Source: Clostridia bacterium (lineage in GTDB: Bacteria; Bacillota; Clostridia; Christensenellales; Borkfalkiaceae). Taken from it: a stretch of DNA of 40,772 nucleotides. Where the stretch lies: assembly GCA_017505465.1 (NCBI GenBank), contig JAFVPE010000034.1, positions 1 to 40,772 on the forward strand, given 5' to 3'. A program made the translations under genes and the position numbers. Positions 15,536 to 23,659 of this stretch are shown in pieces; the first letter of the stretch is position 1; every line of letters begins with the position of its first letter. Below the pieces are notes generated by a model that saw only the letters and a list, made by a program, of their open reading frames with translations, did not search any database and was not told the DNA's origin.

Positions 15536-17074
15536 TTACATAAAATTGATAATCTGTTCGTCGTCCTTGTCGAGGATACGCTTCATTGCGATCTTTTCCT
15601 TGACTCGTTTTGCTACGACGGAACGGAAACCGAGAATTTGAATGGTGATGAGGGGAGTCATTGCAACCATAGCAACAAGTCCGAACGCAAAGTCGAGAAT
15701 GCCGCCCGTTCCCTGCATTGTAACGCATAAGCCGACAAGGAAGGGGAGAATGAAGGTGGACGTGAGCGGACCGCTTGCAACGCCGCCCGAGTCGAATGCA
15801 ATTGCCGTGTACATCTTCGGTACGAAGAAGGACAAACCGAGCGAGATGAAATAGCCGGGGACTAAATACCACAACACGCTAAATCCAAGCCAAACGCGGA
15901 TAACGGAAAGACCGATTGCAACACCCACGCCGATGGAAAGTGCGATGAGCATCGAACGCTTGCTTACCGCGCCGCCCGTTACGTTTTCAACCTGTTTGTT
16001 CAAAACGTGGATAGCAGGCTCGGCAAGTACGACAGTGAAGCCGAGTACGAATGCGACGGCAATCATAATAGCAGGATGCCCTTCCGCAAGCTGCAAGCCC
16101 ATTTTATAACCGATAGGTTTAAAGCCGAATTCTACGGCGGTGAGGAAAATAAGCAACCCGACGAGCGTATATACGACGCCGAAAATAATTTGTTTTACCT
16201 TACGTTTTGTGGAGCGCATGAAAATCGCTTGCAAAACAAAGAAGGAAATAACGATAGGACCGAGTGCGATAGCAACGTCTTTTAATTTCAGCAAAAGTTC
16301 CATAGGGAGATGACTAACGTCCTTCATAGCATAGATGTCCGTGCTAGGAACGCCGGGATTTTTTGAGAAAATGCCGAGCAACATAACCGCAAGGATAGGG
16401 CCAATGGAGCAAAGGGCGATGAAGCCGAAACTGCTTTCGTGGTCCTTCTTATCCCCGAGCGTCGTGGATACGCCGATGCCGAGCGCCATGATAAAGGGAA
16501 CGGTAATCGGGCCTGTCGTTACACCACCCGAGTCAAATGCCAAGGGAAGGAAGGAGTCGTTACCCTGTACCATTACGAGGGTAACGAGCGCAAATAACAA
16601 CATATAGAAGAAGGTGAGCATTCTCGAAAGACTAATACGGAATACCACTTTCAAGATGGACAGCGTGAGGAATAAGCCTACGCCCATCGCTATGGCGATG
16701 ATAAGGGTTGTACCGCCCCCGACGATAACTTCGCCCACCTGCCCTGCAAGTACGGTAAGGTCGGGTTCGGCAATCGTAATCAAGACGCCCATAACCAAAC
16801 AGACGAGAAGAAGGGTTTTGAACTTACCCGATTTGGAAAGTCCCGAACCGATTTGCTCGCCCATAGGAGTCATGGCGATATCCGCACCGAGATTAAAGAG
16901 TGCCATACCGAGAATAAGCGCAACCGCACTGCAAATGAATACGATTGTTTCCGTCCAATTGAAGTGGACGGGGAATACGCTATTCGGTAAAAAATTAAGA
17001 AGAAGGACTATCGCCGTTACGGGCAAAACCGAAACGGTGGCTTCTTCTAGTTTTTTCAGTAGGGCTTTGAACAT
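15536..17074 (-). CDS. DUF1538 family multi-pass membrane protein, putative transporter
   Basis: A 512-aa inner-membrane protein with about 12 hydrophobic segments in two repeated halves. Each half has a glycine-rich signature: AFDSGGVTTGPITVPF (about 180-195) and AFDSGGVASGPLTSTF (about 430-445), which suggests internal duplication with inverted or parallel halves, as in many transporters. The family (DUF1538) has no firmly known substrate. Its operon with two PII-like proteins, like amtB with glnK, suggests uptake or efflux of an ion or small solute gated by PII-type sensors. AAGGAT lies ~9 bases upstream of the ATG, at the edge of a MITE fragment, which forms the whole upstream region. No clear promoter is visible, so transcription may come from galM. 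Confidence 0.85.
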   Translation of the reverse strand: MFKALLKKLEEATVSVLPVTAIVLLLNFLPNSVFPVHFNWTETIVFICSAVALILGMALFNLGADIAMTPMGEQIGSGLSKSGKFKTLLLVCLVMGVLITIAEPDLTVLAGQVGEVIVGGGTTLIIAIAMGVGLFLTLSILKVVFRISLSRMLTFFYMLLFALVTLVMVQGNDSFLPLAFDSGGVTTGPITVPFIMALGIGVSTTLGDKKDHESSFGFIALCSIGPILAVMLLGIFSKNPGVPSTDIYAMKDVSHLPMELLLKLKDVAIALGPIVISFFVLQAIFMRSTKRKVKQIIFGVVYTLVGLLIFLTAVEFGFKPIGYKMGLQLAEGHPAIMIAVAFVLGFTVVLAEPAIHVLNKQVENVTGGAVSKRSMLIALSIGVGVAIGLSVIRVWLGFSVLWYLVPGYFISLGLSFFVPKMYTAIAFDSGGVASGPLTSTFILPFLVGLCVTMQGTGGILDFAFGLVAMVAMTPLITIQILGFRSVVAKRVKEKIAMKRILDKDDEQIINFM

Positions 17075-17085
17075 TCTCTATAATC

Positions 17086-17164
17086 CTTGTCTTTCTTGTA
17101 TTTATTCTAGTGAAAACGTGAAACGCTTGCGTTTCACTAATCAACCGTTTATTGTGACGTAGCC
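17086..17164. mobile_element. MITE fragment C: right-hand 79 bp only
   Basis: Matches the right half of MITE copies A and B, from CTTGTCTTTCTTG to the terminal inverted repeat ending GTAGCC. The left half is missing. The internal hairpin is intact with a changed centre (GTGAAACGC-TT-GCGTTTCAC, 17118-17137). It fills nearly all of the 90-base gap between galM and the DUF1538 gene; its outer end touches the galM stop codon. Confidence 0.85.
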
Positions 17165-18205
17165 TTATTTTTCTCTTACCGAGAAGCGGTAAGCGGTGAT
17201 TTCGTGGTAGGTTTCCCCTGCCTTTAATACCGTAGAGGGGAAATGCGGGATATTCGGGGAGTTGGGATAGCCTTGCGTTTCCAAGCAAAGCGCGCAATGA
17301 TTGACGTACTTTTTCTTGCCCTTGCCTGCAAACGTTCCCGTGGAGCAAGCCGTGTAAAGTTGAACGCCCGGAAGGGTGGTATAGCAATCCAATCTTCTGC
17401 CCGAAACGGGGTCGTAGACGTACGCACAGTGCTCCAAGCCTTTGCCGACTCTGTCCAAACAGTAGTTGAAATCGTAGCCGTTGCATTGTTTGATGAGGGG
17501 GGCGTCCGAAAATACGTCCTTGCCTATCGGCTTTGCAGGCAAAAAGCTGTACGCCGTGTTTTCAATGTCGATATATTCGCCCGTGGCGATAAGCTCGTTA
17601 TCCACGTTCGTGATTTTTTTAGAGTTGATCATCAACTCGTGTTCAAGCACCGTATCTTGACCGCCCAAATTAAAATAGGAGTGGTTGGTCAAATTGCAAA
17701 GGGTATCCTTATCCGTCGTCGCTTGATAGTCGAGAAGAAGCTCGTTTTCGTCCGAAAGGGATATGGTAAGAGTGACGGACAAATTTCCGGGGAAACCGCT
17801 TGTGCCGTCCTTGGAAAGGTGGGTGAGCACAAGGCGTTCGCCTTCGATTTTCGCGTGCCAAATCACGCGTGAAAAATCCCCTTCGATACCTCCGTGCAAA
17901 ATATTCCCCTTTTCGTTGGCTTCAAGGACGTACGTTTCGCCGTTCAAGGTGACTTTTGCTCCGCCGATACGGTTGCCGTATCTACCGATCGTCGCCCCGA
18001 AATAGGGGTTTTCGTCGTAGTAGCCTTCGGGCTTTTTGCAACCGACGATACAATCCGCAAATTTTCCTTTTCTGTCGGGTGTGGAAATGCGGATAATGCG
18101 TGCACCGTAGGTGAGAATATCCACTTCCACGCCGTTTGCGTTGGAAAGCGTGTACACGTCGTTTTCGTTTCCTTTTTTAACAAATGTGTAGGTTTTTCTT
18201 ATCAT
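17165..18205 (-). CDS. galM: Aldose 1-epimerase (mutarotase)
   Basis: Interconverts alpha and beta anomers of aldoses such as galactose and glucose in the cytosol. The 346-aa length is typical. Motifs: TYGARIIRISTPDR, FGATIGRYGNRIGGA, ILHGG (His), LTNHSYFNLGG with the catalytic His (about 173), and CLETQGYPNSPN with the catalytic Glu near 305. No sugar-metabolism genes are adjacent, so the physiological sugar is unclear. TATAAT ends 8 bases before ATG and there is no Shine-Dalgarno sequence, so a leaderless or near-leaderless mRNA is likely. Gene symbol is by family. Confidence 0.92.
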   Translation of the reverse strand: MIRKTYTFVKKGNENDVYTLSNANGVEVDILTYGARIIRISTPDRKGKFADCIVGCKKPEGYYDENPYFGATIGRYGNRIGGAKVTLNGETYVLEANEKGNILHGGIEGDFSRVIWHAKIEGERLVLTHLSKDGTSGFPGNLSVTLTISLSDENELLLDYQATTDKDTLCNLTNHSYFNLGGQDTVLEHELMINSKKITNVDNELIATGEYIDIENTAYSFLPAKPIGKDVFSDAPLIKQCNGYDFNYCLDRVGKGLEHCAYVYDPVSGRRLDCYTTLPGVQLYTACSTGTFAGKGKKKYVNHCALCLETQGYPNSPNIPHFPSTVLKAGETYHEITAYRFSVREK

Positions 18206-18213
18206 ACTCTATT

Positions 18214-18243
18214 ATTATAACATACCCGTGCGAAAAAAGCCAA
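18214..18243 (-). promoter_or_regulatory. Promoter of galM, likely near-leaderless transcript
   Basis: Minus strand TTGGCT, 18 bases, TATAAT (18219-18214). Only 8 bases separate the -10 from the ATG at 18205. Confidence 0.5.
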
Positions 18244-18305
18244 CGAATAGGCGAGTAATTTTTAGGGATTTTATGAAATTATTATAAAAAACCGTGTTTA
18301 TTCCG

Positions 18306-18335
18306 TTGACATTGTCGTTTTGTATATGGTATGAT
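18306..18335 (+). promoter_or_regulatory. Promoter of the glycine riboswitch-AGCS unit
   Basis: TTGACA (18306-18311), 18 bases, TATGAT (18330-18335), immediately before the riboswitch. Confidence 0.75.
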
Positions 18336-18345
18336 AATGCACAAG

Positions 18346-18535
18346 CAAACGCTATACGAAGATTGCAGAAGATGGACGAAGTCCAACCGAAGGAGCGAAT
18401 CTCTCAGGTGACCGAAAGGTTGAGAACTGTAATCGGATAGCACTCCGGAGAATCCCGAAAACGGGTGCCGAAGGGGCAAGGCGGCGGGAATGCGCCGTTA
18501 ATCTCTCAGGCAAAAGGACAGAGTTATTGCTTCCA
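18346..18535 (+). ncRNA. Tandem glycine riboswitch
   Basis: Two aptamer cores are visible. The first has CCGAAGGAGCGAA (18387-18399) and CTCTCAGGTGACCGAAAGG (18401-18419); the second has GTGCCGAAGGGGCAAGGCGG (18465-18484) and CTCTCAGGCAAAAGGACAGA (from 18503). These are the conserved glycine aptamer sequences, joined by a short linker as in the usual dimeric architecture. It lies between a promoter and a strong terminator ahead of an AGCS symporter gene, so glycine binding probably decides termination. Whether glycine turns the carrier on or off depends on the expression platform, which cannot be settled by eye. Confidence 0.93.
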
Positions 18536-18606
18536 TATAGGCGGATTTTTTTCTTAAATCCGTACCTGCCCCTGTCGTTTTAGGGGATATGGGAACTTTA
18601 TTGTCT

Positions 18607-18652
18607 AAAAAGCGGAGTGATTTTTTTGAGAAAATCACTCCGCTTTTGTTTT
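18607..18652 (+). terminator. Riboswitch-linked terminator upstream of AGCS
   Basis: A 17-bp stem AAAAGCGGAGTGATTTT/AAAATCACTCCGCTTTT with a short loop, followed by GTTTT. It separates the glycine riboswitch from the coding region. A second pairing TTCCATAT/ATATGGGAA (18531-18596) between aptamer and terminator may be the alternative structure. Confidence 0.8.
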
Positions 18653-18707
18653 CCGAAGTTATACCAAGGTTAAAAATTTTTGTCTAAATAGACAGTGGAG
18701 GTACGGT

Positions 18708-20363
18708 ATGGATAACTTATTGGCGGCGAACGTATGGGATACGATTGTGAACGGCGTTGAGAAGGTGAACGGTTGGGTAAACGAAGTGGTATGGGGTTGG
18801 CCCATGATCATCCTCATTCTCGGCGTGGGTATTTTCTTGACGATTATGACGAAGTTTTTGCAGGTGCGAAAGTTCGGCACGTCTATTGGCGAAACAATTG
18901 TTCCCACAATGAAGAGTATTGGTAAAAAACGCATTAAAAAGACGGAAAATTCCGTTTCGCCCTTTGAAGCGTTTGCAACCGCGATTTCGGGTACGGTTGG
19001 TACGGGTAACATCATCGGCGTTACGTCTGCTATTATGACGGGCGGCCCCGGCGCTGTTGTTTGGATGTGGATTTCCGCCTTCTTCGGTATGGTGACGAAC
19101 TATGCGGAAAACGTGCTTGGTATGTACTTCCGTAAAAAGGAAAAGGGGGATTTTTCGGGCGGCCCTGCATACTATCTTTCCGAAGGGATCGGTCGCAACC
19201 AAAAGGGAAAACTCGGTTCGTTTTTACGAGGTTTTGGTAAGACGCTCGGCGTGATGGCAGCGGTATTTTGTATGTTTGCCGCAATTGGTATGAGCGGCGT
19301 GCAGACGAATAAGATTGCGTCTACGTATCAAGATATTTTTGTCCCGTTGGGTGGAAACTCTACGGTGATTGCCATAATCGTCGGCGTGGTGGTTGCAATT
19401 TTGCTTGCGTTGATTATTCTTTTCGGTATCAAGGGGATTGGGAAAACGACGTCCATTCTCGTGCCGTTCATGTCCTTGATTTTCATTGTGATGGCGTTCG
19501 TTATTATTTTTGCAAACATCACGATGGTCGGCCCGGCGTTTGCAATGATTTTTAAAAATATGTTCTCGTTTAAAGCGGCGATAGGCGGTTTTAGTGGGTA
19601 CGTATTTGCGCAAATCATAAGAAGAGGTTTGGCGCGCGGTATTTTCTCGAATGAAGCAGGGCTTGGTTCTTCCGTTATCGCACATAGCGCTTCCGAGACT
19701 CGTGAACCTGTAAAACAAGGACTTTGGGGCGTTTTCGAGGTATTCTTCGATACGTTTGTAATCTGTACGATGACGGCGCTTGTCGTGCTTGTAACCTTTG
19801 GGGATCAAGTGGGTATGGAAAACGTGCTGTATAAATTGAATGCGGACGGTTCGCTCTATTATACCGATACGGCGGTTTCCATGATGGCGTTCCAAGAGAC
19901 CTTCAAGGTATTCGGAACGGTTGTGTATGCGGTCATTATTCCCTTGTTTGCGTTTACCACCATTCTTGCGTGGTCGTACTACGGTGAAAAATCTATCGAT
20001 TTCCTTTTCCGTAAAACAGGGGATAAAGGTAGAAAAATCGCCAAAATTTCCTTTAAGGTTTTGTACGTGCTTCTTGTTATCGTTGCGGCGCTGCTCGGCG
20101 GTGAACGAGGGGAACTCGTTTGGGCGATTTCCGATACTTTCAACGGCTTGATGGCGCTGCCCAACTTGATTGGTTTGATATTCCTTGGTGGGTTGGTTAC
20201 GAAGATTACCAAAAATTACTTCGATAGAAAGAAGGGGAAAGACGTCTTGCCTATGTTGTCGGCATACCCCGAACAGAATGCAGAGTTCGTGTCCGAACTC
20301 AGTTACGAAGAGGGAGCGGAAGCAACGGCAGTGAAAACCACTCCTACGGAGAATGAAAAATAA
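18708..20363 (+). CDS. Sodium:alanine/glycine symporter, AGCS family
   Basis: A 551-aa inner-membrane carrier for alanine or glycine with Na+. About 11 hydrophobic segments. Signatures: SGTVGTGNIIGVTSAIMTGG (about 88-107), GPGAVVWMWISAFFGM, and NEAGLGSSVIAHSA (about 315). Most homologues have GSAPIAHAAA at the last site; the small change here is unusual but conservative. The C-terminal tail after residue 500 is hydrophilic. GGAGGT lies 6 bases before ATG. The upstream glycine riboswitch argues that glycine is a main substrate. A terminator follows. Confidence 0.94.
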   Translation: MDNLLAANVWDTIVNGVEKVNGWVNEVVWGWPMIILILGVGIFLTIMTKFLQVRKFGTSIGETIVPTMKSIGKKRIKKTENSVSPFEAFATAISGTVGTGNIIGVTSAIMTGGPGAVVWMWISAFFGMVTNYAENVLGMYFRKKEKGDFSGGPAYYLSEGIGRNQKGKLGSFLRGFGKTLGVMAAVFCMFAAIGMSGVQTNKIASTYQDIFVPLGGNSTVIAIIVGVVVAILLALIILFGIKGIGKTTSILVPFMSLIFIVMAFVIIFANITMVGPAFAMIFKNMFSFKAAIGGFSGYVFAQIIRRGLARGIFSNEAGLGSSVIAHSASETREPVKQGLWGVFEVFFDTFVICTMTALVVLVTFGDQVGMENVLYKLNADGSLYYTDTAVSMMAFQETFKVFGTVVYAVIIPLFAFTTILAWSYYGEKSIDFLFRKTGDKGRKIAKISFKVLYVLLVIVAALLGGERGELVWAISDTFNGLMALPNLIGLIFLGGLVTKITKNYFDRKKGKDVLPMLSAYPEQNAEFVSELSYEEGAEATAVKTTPTENEK

Positions 20364-20373
20364 AAGAAAAGCA

Positions 20374-20406
20374 AAACGTTCGGTTCGTCCGGACGTTTGT
20401 TTTTTA
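20374..20406 (+). terminator. Terminator after the AGCS gene
   Basis: A 10-bp stem AAACGTTCGG/CCGGACGTTT (one G-T pair), 5-base loop, then GTTTTTTT. Confidence 0.85.
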
Positions 20407-20444
20407 ATCTTTCTAAAAAAACTTAATTTTTCCTTGCAAATTCG

Positions 20445-20473
20445 TTGACTTAATTGGCTCGGTGTGGTATCAT
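20445..20473 (+). promoter_or_regulatory. Promoter of ilvE
   Basis: TTGACT (20445-20450), 17 bases, TATCAT (20468-20473); leader about 60 bases without an obvious regulatory fold. Confidence 0.65.
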
Positions 20474-20541
20474 TATTGCATTATATTATTTAATGATACA
20501 CGCGAAAGCAATTCGAAAAACGAATTAACGGAGGGGAATTT

Positions 20542-21603
20542 ATGGAAATTAGAATTACAAAAACGACGACTCCCCAAACGATGCCGCCGGAAGATAAATT
20601 GGGATTTGGAAAGGTGTTTACCGACCATATGTTGCTTGTCGATTGGCAAGAAGGGAAGGGTTGGTATAACGCTAGAATCGAGCCGTTTGGCAGAATTTCT
20701 TTGCACCCTGCATCCACGGTGTTGCACTACGGTGCGGAAATTTTCGAGGGCTTGAAGGCATATAGAAGAGAGGACGGGGGTGTGCAGTTGTTCCGTCCGA
20801 TGGAAAACATCAAGCGCATGAACCGTTCGGCAGAGCGTATGAGCTTGCCCGAAATGGACGAAAAGGATATGTTGGAGCTGTTGACGACCTTTGTTAAGCT
20901 GGAAGAAAAGTGGGTTCCCAAGTCTTTCGGAACGTCCCTTTACCTTCGTCCGTTTATGTTTGGCAACGACGAGGCACTCGGCGTACACGCGGTAAAAAAC
21001 GCAACGTTTATGATCATCGCATCCCCTAGCGGAAGCTACTATAAAGAAGGGATTAATCCCGTAGGGATTATGATTGAAAGCGAAGACGTGCGTACGGTGC
21101 GCGGCGGCACGGGCTACGCAAAGTGCGGCGGCAACTACGCGGCGAGCACGCGTGCAGGCGAAAGAGCGGCGAAAAAGGGCTATTCGCAGGTGCTTTGGTT
21201 GGACGGCGTAGAGAGAAAATACATCGAAGAAGTGGGCGCAATGAACGTTATGTTCAAAATCAATGGGGAAATCATTACCCCGATGCTCACGGGCTCGATT
21301 TTGCCCGGCATTACGAGAAAGAGCTGTATCGAAGTGTTGAAAACTCTTGGATATACCGTTTCCGAAAGACTTTTCTCGGTGGACGAGCTTGTGGAAGCGT
21401 TGGAAAACGGAACGCTTGAAGAAGCTTGGGGCTGCGGCACGGCAGCGGTGGTTTCGCCCATCGGAAAACTCGCTATCGGCGATAAGGAATACGTCGTTGG
21501 CGGCGGTAAGATCGGCGAGGTTACGGGCAAGCTTTACGACATCTTGACGGGCATTCAGTGGGGCAAGCGCGACGATCCCTTCAATTGGGTGTATAAATTG
21601 TAA
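20542..21603 (+). CDS. ilvE: Branched-chain amino acid aminotransferase
   Basis: Transfers the amino group from glutamate to the 2-oxo acids of Val, Leu and Ile, the last step of all three pathways. 353 aa, fold type IV PLP enzyme of the eukaryote-like BCAT2 group. Motifs: ALHYGAEIFEGLKAYRR-type segment (about 60-76), RPMENIKRMNRSAERM, GYAKCGGNYAAS with the PLP Lys at residue 194, and EEVGAMNVMF (Glu binding the pyridine N). GGAGGGG is 6 bases before ATG. It has its own promoter but stands directly in front of the T-box operon that makes its substrates. Confidence 0.95.
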   Translation: MEIRITKTTTPQTMPPEDKLGFGKVFTDHMLLVDWQEGKGWYNARIEPFGRISLHPASTVLHYGAEIFEGLKAYRREDGGVQLFRPMENIKRMNRSAERMSLPEMDEKDMLELLTTFVKLEEKWVPKSFGTSLYLRPFMFGNDEALGVHAVKNATFMIIASPSGSYYKEGINPVGIMIESEDVRTVRGGTGYAKCGGNYAASTRAGERAAKKGYSQVLWLDGVERKYIEEVGAMNVMFKINGEIITPMLTGSILPGITRKSCIEVLKTLGYTVSERLFSVDELVEALENGTLEEAWGCGTAAVVSPIGKLAIGDKEYVVGGGKIGEVTGKLYDILTGIQWGKRDDPFNWVYKL

Positions 21604-21643
21604 GATTTTCCTTTATTTATAAAGGAATAAAGGCGTTTTTCAG

Positions 21644-21673
21644 TTGACAAACGCCGTAAAAATGGAGTACAAT
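21644..21673 (+). promoter_or_regulatory. Promoter of the T-box/leuA-ilv-leu operon
   Basis: TTGACA (21644-21649), 18 bases, TACAAT (21668-21673). The -35 overlaps a GGCGTTT/AAACGCC hairpin (21632-21656) that may also end the ilvE transcript. Confidence 0.75.
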
Positions 21674-21699
21674 ATAAACAATATCATAAAAAAGGCTAC

Positions 21700-21958
21700 G
21701 ACGGGAAAGAAATCTTGAAAGTTTGCTTGTGCAGAGAGTCGGCGTTTGGTGCGAGCCGATACAGCTTTTTAGAATATAGCTCCTCCCCGAGCCGCCGAGA
21801 GAACAGCAAGAAACTTGCTTATTAGATTCGGACGGGCTTCTCCCGTTATAGAGAACGTGAGTGGGCGAGCAATCGCCAAGTAGAGTGGTACCGCGGAGTT
21901 TCTTCGTCTCTTTCGTACACGGTTTTTCGCCGTGCAAGGAAGAGGCGATTTTATTTCT
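21700..21958 (+). ncRNA. T-box leader of the branched-chain amino acid operon
   Basis: Stem I begins around AGAGAGTCGGCG (21734-21745) with the apical AGCCGATACAG, and has a specifier-like GAATATAGCTCC (21772-21783). The T-box core AGTGGTACCGCGG is at 21884-21896, whose NCCA-binding bulge pairs with uncharged tRNA. The terminator is GTCTCTTTC...CCGTGCAAGGAAGAGGCG followed by TTTTATTT (to 21958). CTC (Leu, 21780-21782) overlaps GCT (Ala) in the specifier region; the downstream leuA makes CTC the natural reading. Expected effect: uncharged tRNA-Leu stabilises the antiterminator and turns on the operon. Confidence 0.92.
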
Positions 21959-21979
21959 TTTAGACGGAGTTTAGTGTAG

Positions 21980-23641
21980 ATGAAGAATAGTAAAAAATAC
22001 GTAAAACAATATTTTGAGCCGCAGGGCGTGACGATGGATTGGACGAAAAAGTCCGCCATTGAGAAGCCGCCCGTTTGGTGTAGCGTCGATTTGCGCGACG
22101 GCAATCAAGCGCTCATTATCCCTATGAGCTTGGAGGAAAAATTGGAGTTTTTCAAACTCCTTTGCAAGGTCGGTTTTAAGGAAATTGAAATCGGTTTCCC
22201 TGCCGCAAGCGAAACGGAATACGAGTTTTGCCGTAAGCTCATCGAGGAAGATCTCATTCCCGACGACGTCACCATTCAAGTGCTTACGCAGTCGCGCGAA
22301 CATATCATCGCAAAGACGTTCGAGGCGTTGAAAGGTGCAAAGAGAGCCATCGTGCATCTCTACAACTCCACGTCGGTGGCGCAGCGTACGCAAGTGTTCC
22401 GCAGAGAGAAGAAAGAAATCGTCGACATCGCCGTATTCGGCGCAAAGCTTTGCAAGCAATACCGTGAAAAGGCGGAAGGGAAGATTACCTTTGAGTATTC
22501 TCCCGAAAGCTTTACGGGAACGGAACCCGAATTCGCTGCGGAAATTTGTAACGCAGTGCTCGATGTTTGGCAACCGACGGCGGACGACAAGGCAATCATC
22601 AACTTGCCTGTTACCGTATCTCATTCCATGCCCCACGTGTACGCAAATCAAGTGGAGTATATGTGCAAGAATTTGAAAAACCGAGAAAACGTCGTCATTT
22701 CCTTGCACCCCCACAACGACAGAGGCTGTGCGGTGGCGGATAGCGAAATGGGCTTACTTGCAGGGGGCGACCGTATCGAAGGTACGCTCTTTGGCAACGG
22801 CGAACGTACGGGTAACGTCGATATTATCACGTTGGCGCTCAATATGTTCTCGCAGGGGGTTGATCCCGAACTTGATTTCACCAACCTTCCCGAAATTACG
22901 AAGGTGTACGAACGAGTGACGAGAATGAAGGTTAGCGAACGTCAACCGTATAGCGGATCGCTTGTGTTTGCGGCGTTTAGCGGTTCCCACCAAGACGCAA
23001 TCGCAAAGGGTATGAAATACCGTGTGGAAAAGGGAGTGAACACTTGGACGGTTCCCTATCTCCCGCTCGACCCTGCCGACGTTGGCAGAGTGTACGAGGC
23101 GGACGTTATCCGCATCAATTCCCAATCGGGGAAGGGGGGTATCGGGTACATTCTCGAAACGCAGTTCAAGCTCGTTCTTCCGCCGAAGATGCGCGAAGTG
23201 TTCGGCTACCACGTCAAGAGCATTTCCGACCATGCGCACAAGGAGCTTTTGCCCCAAGAAGTCTACGACATCTTCCTTCGCGATTTCGTGAACGTGCAGG
23301 ATAAACTGCAAGTCGTCCATGCGGACTACGAAGTTGCAAATTCCGATTTGGTCAAGGCAAAGGTGGAAATTTCCTATCTTGGCGAGAGCAAAACCGTGGA
23401 AGTGGAAGGCAACGGACGATTGGACTGTGTGAGCAACGCAATCAAGGAAGTGCTTGGCAAGGAATACGTTTTGGAAAGCTACGTACAACACGCCTTGGAA
23501 GAAAAATCTTCGTCCAAAGCGGCGTCCTACGTCTGCATTATGGCGGACGGCAAGCCGTTTTGGGGAACGGGCATTCACGCCGACATCATGACTTCGTCCA
23601 TTCGGGCGTTGGTGACGGCAATCAATAGAATGTTGGCATAA
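21980..23641 (+). CDS. leuA: 2-isopropylmalate synthase, long (type 2) form
   Basis: Condenses acetyl-CoA with 2-oxoisovalerate, the first committed step of leucine synthesis. 553 aa, similar to the yeast/actinobacterial long form. HMGL catalytic barrel: WCSVDLRDGNQAL (about 33-45, metal-binding Asp), IEIGFPAASETEYEF, ISLHPHNDRGCAVADSEMG (metal-binding His pair) and GTLFGNGERTGNVDI. The C-terminal ~120 residues form the LeuA regulatory domain, where leucine feeds back. GGAG lies 10 bases before ATG, just behind the T-box terminator. First gene of the operon. Confidence 0.95.
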   Translation: MKNSKKYVKQYFEPQGVTMDWTKKSAIEKPPVWCSVDLRDGNQALIIPMSLEEKLEFFKLLCKVGFKEIEIGFPAASETEYEFCRKLIEEDLIPDDVTIQVLTQSREHIIAKTFEALKGAKRAIVHLYNSTSVAQRTQVFRREKKEIVDIAVFGAKLCKQYREKAEGKITFEYSPESFTGTEPEFAAEICNAVLDVWQPTADDKAIINLPVTVSHSMPHVYANQVEYMCKNLKNRENVVISLHPHNDRGCAVADSEMGLLAGGDRIEGTLFGNGERTGNVDIITLALNMFSQGVDPELDFTNLPEITKVYERVTRMKVSERQPYSGSLVFAAFSGSHQDAIAKGMKYRVEKGVNTWTVPYLPLDPADVGRVYEADVIRINSQSGKGGIGYILETQFKLVLPPKMREVFGYHVKSISDHAHKELLPQEVYDIFLRDFVNVQDKLQVVHADYEVANSDLVKAKVEISYLGESKTVEVEGNGRLDCVSNAIKEVLGKEYVLESYVQHALEEKSSSKAASYVCIMADGKPFWGTGIHADIMTSSIRALVTAINRMLA

Positions 23642-23659
23642 AAATGAAGGAGTAAGATT

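Noticed and set aside
18282..18479. Small minus-strand coding frame near 18400
   Set aside because: It lies across the tandem glycine riboswitch, which explains the conservation.
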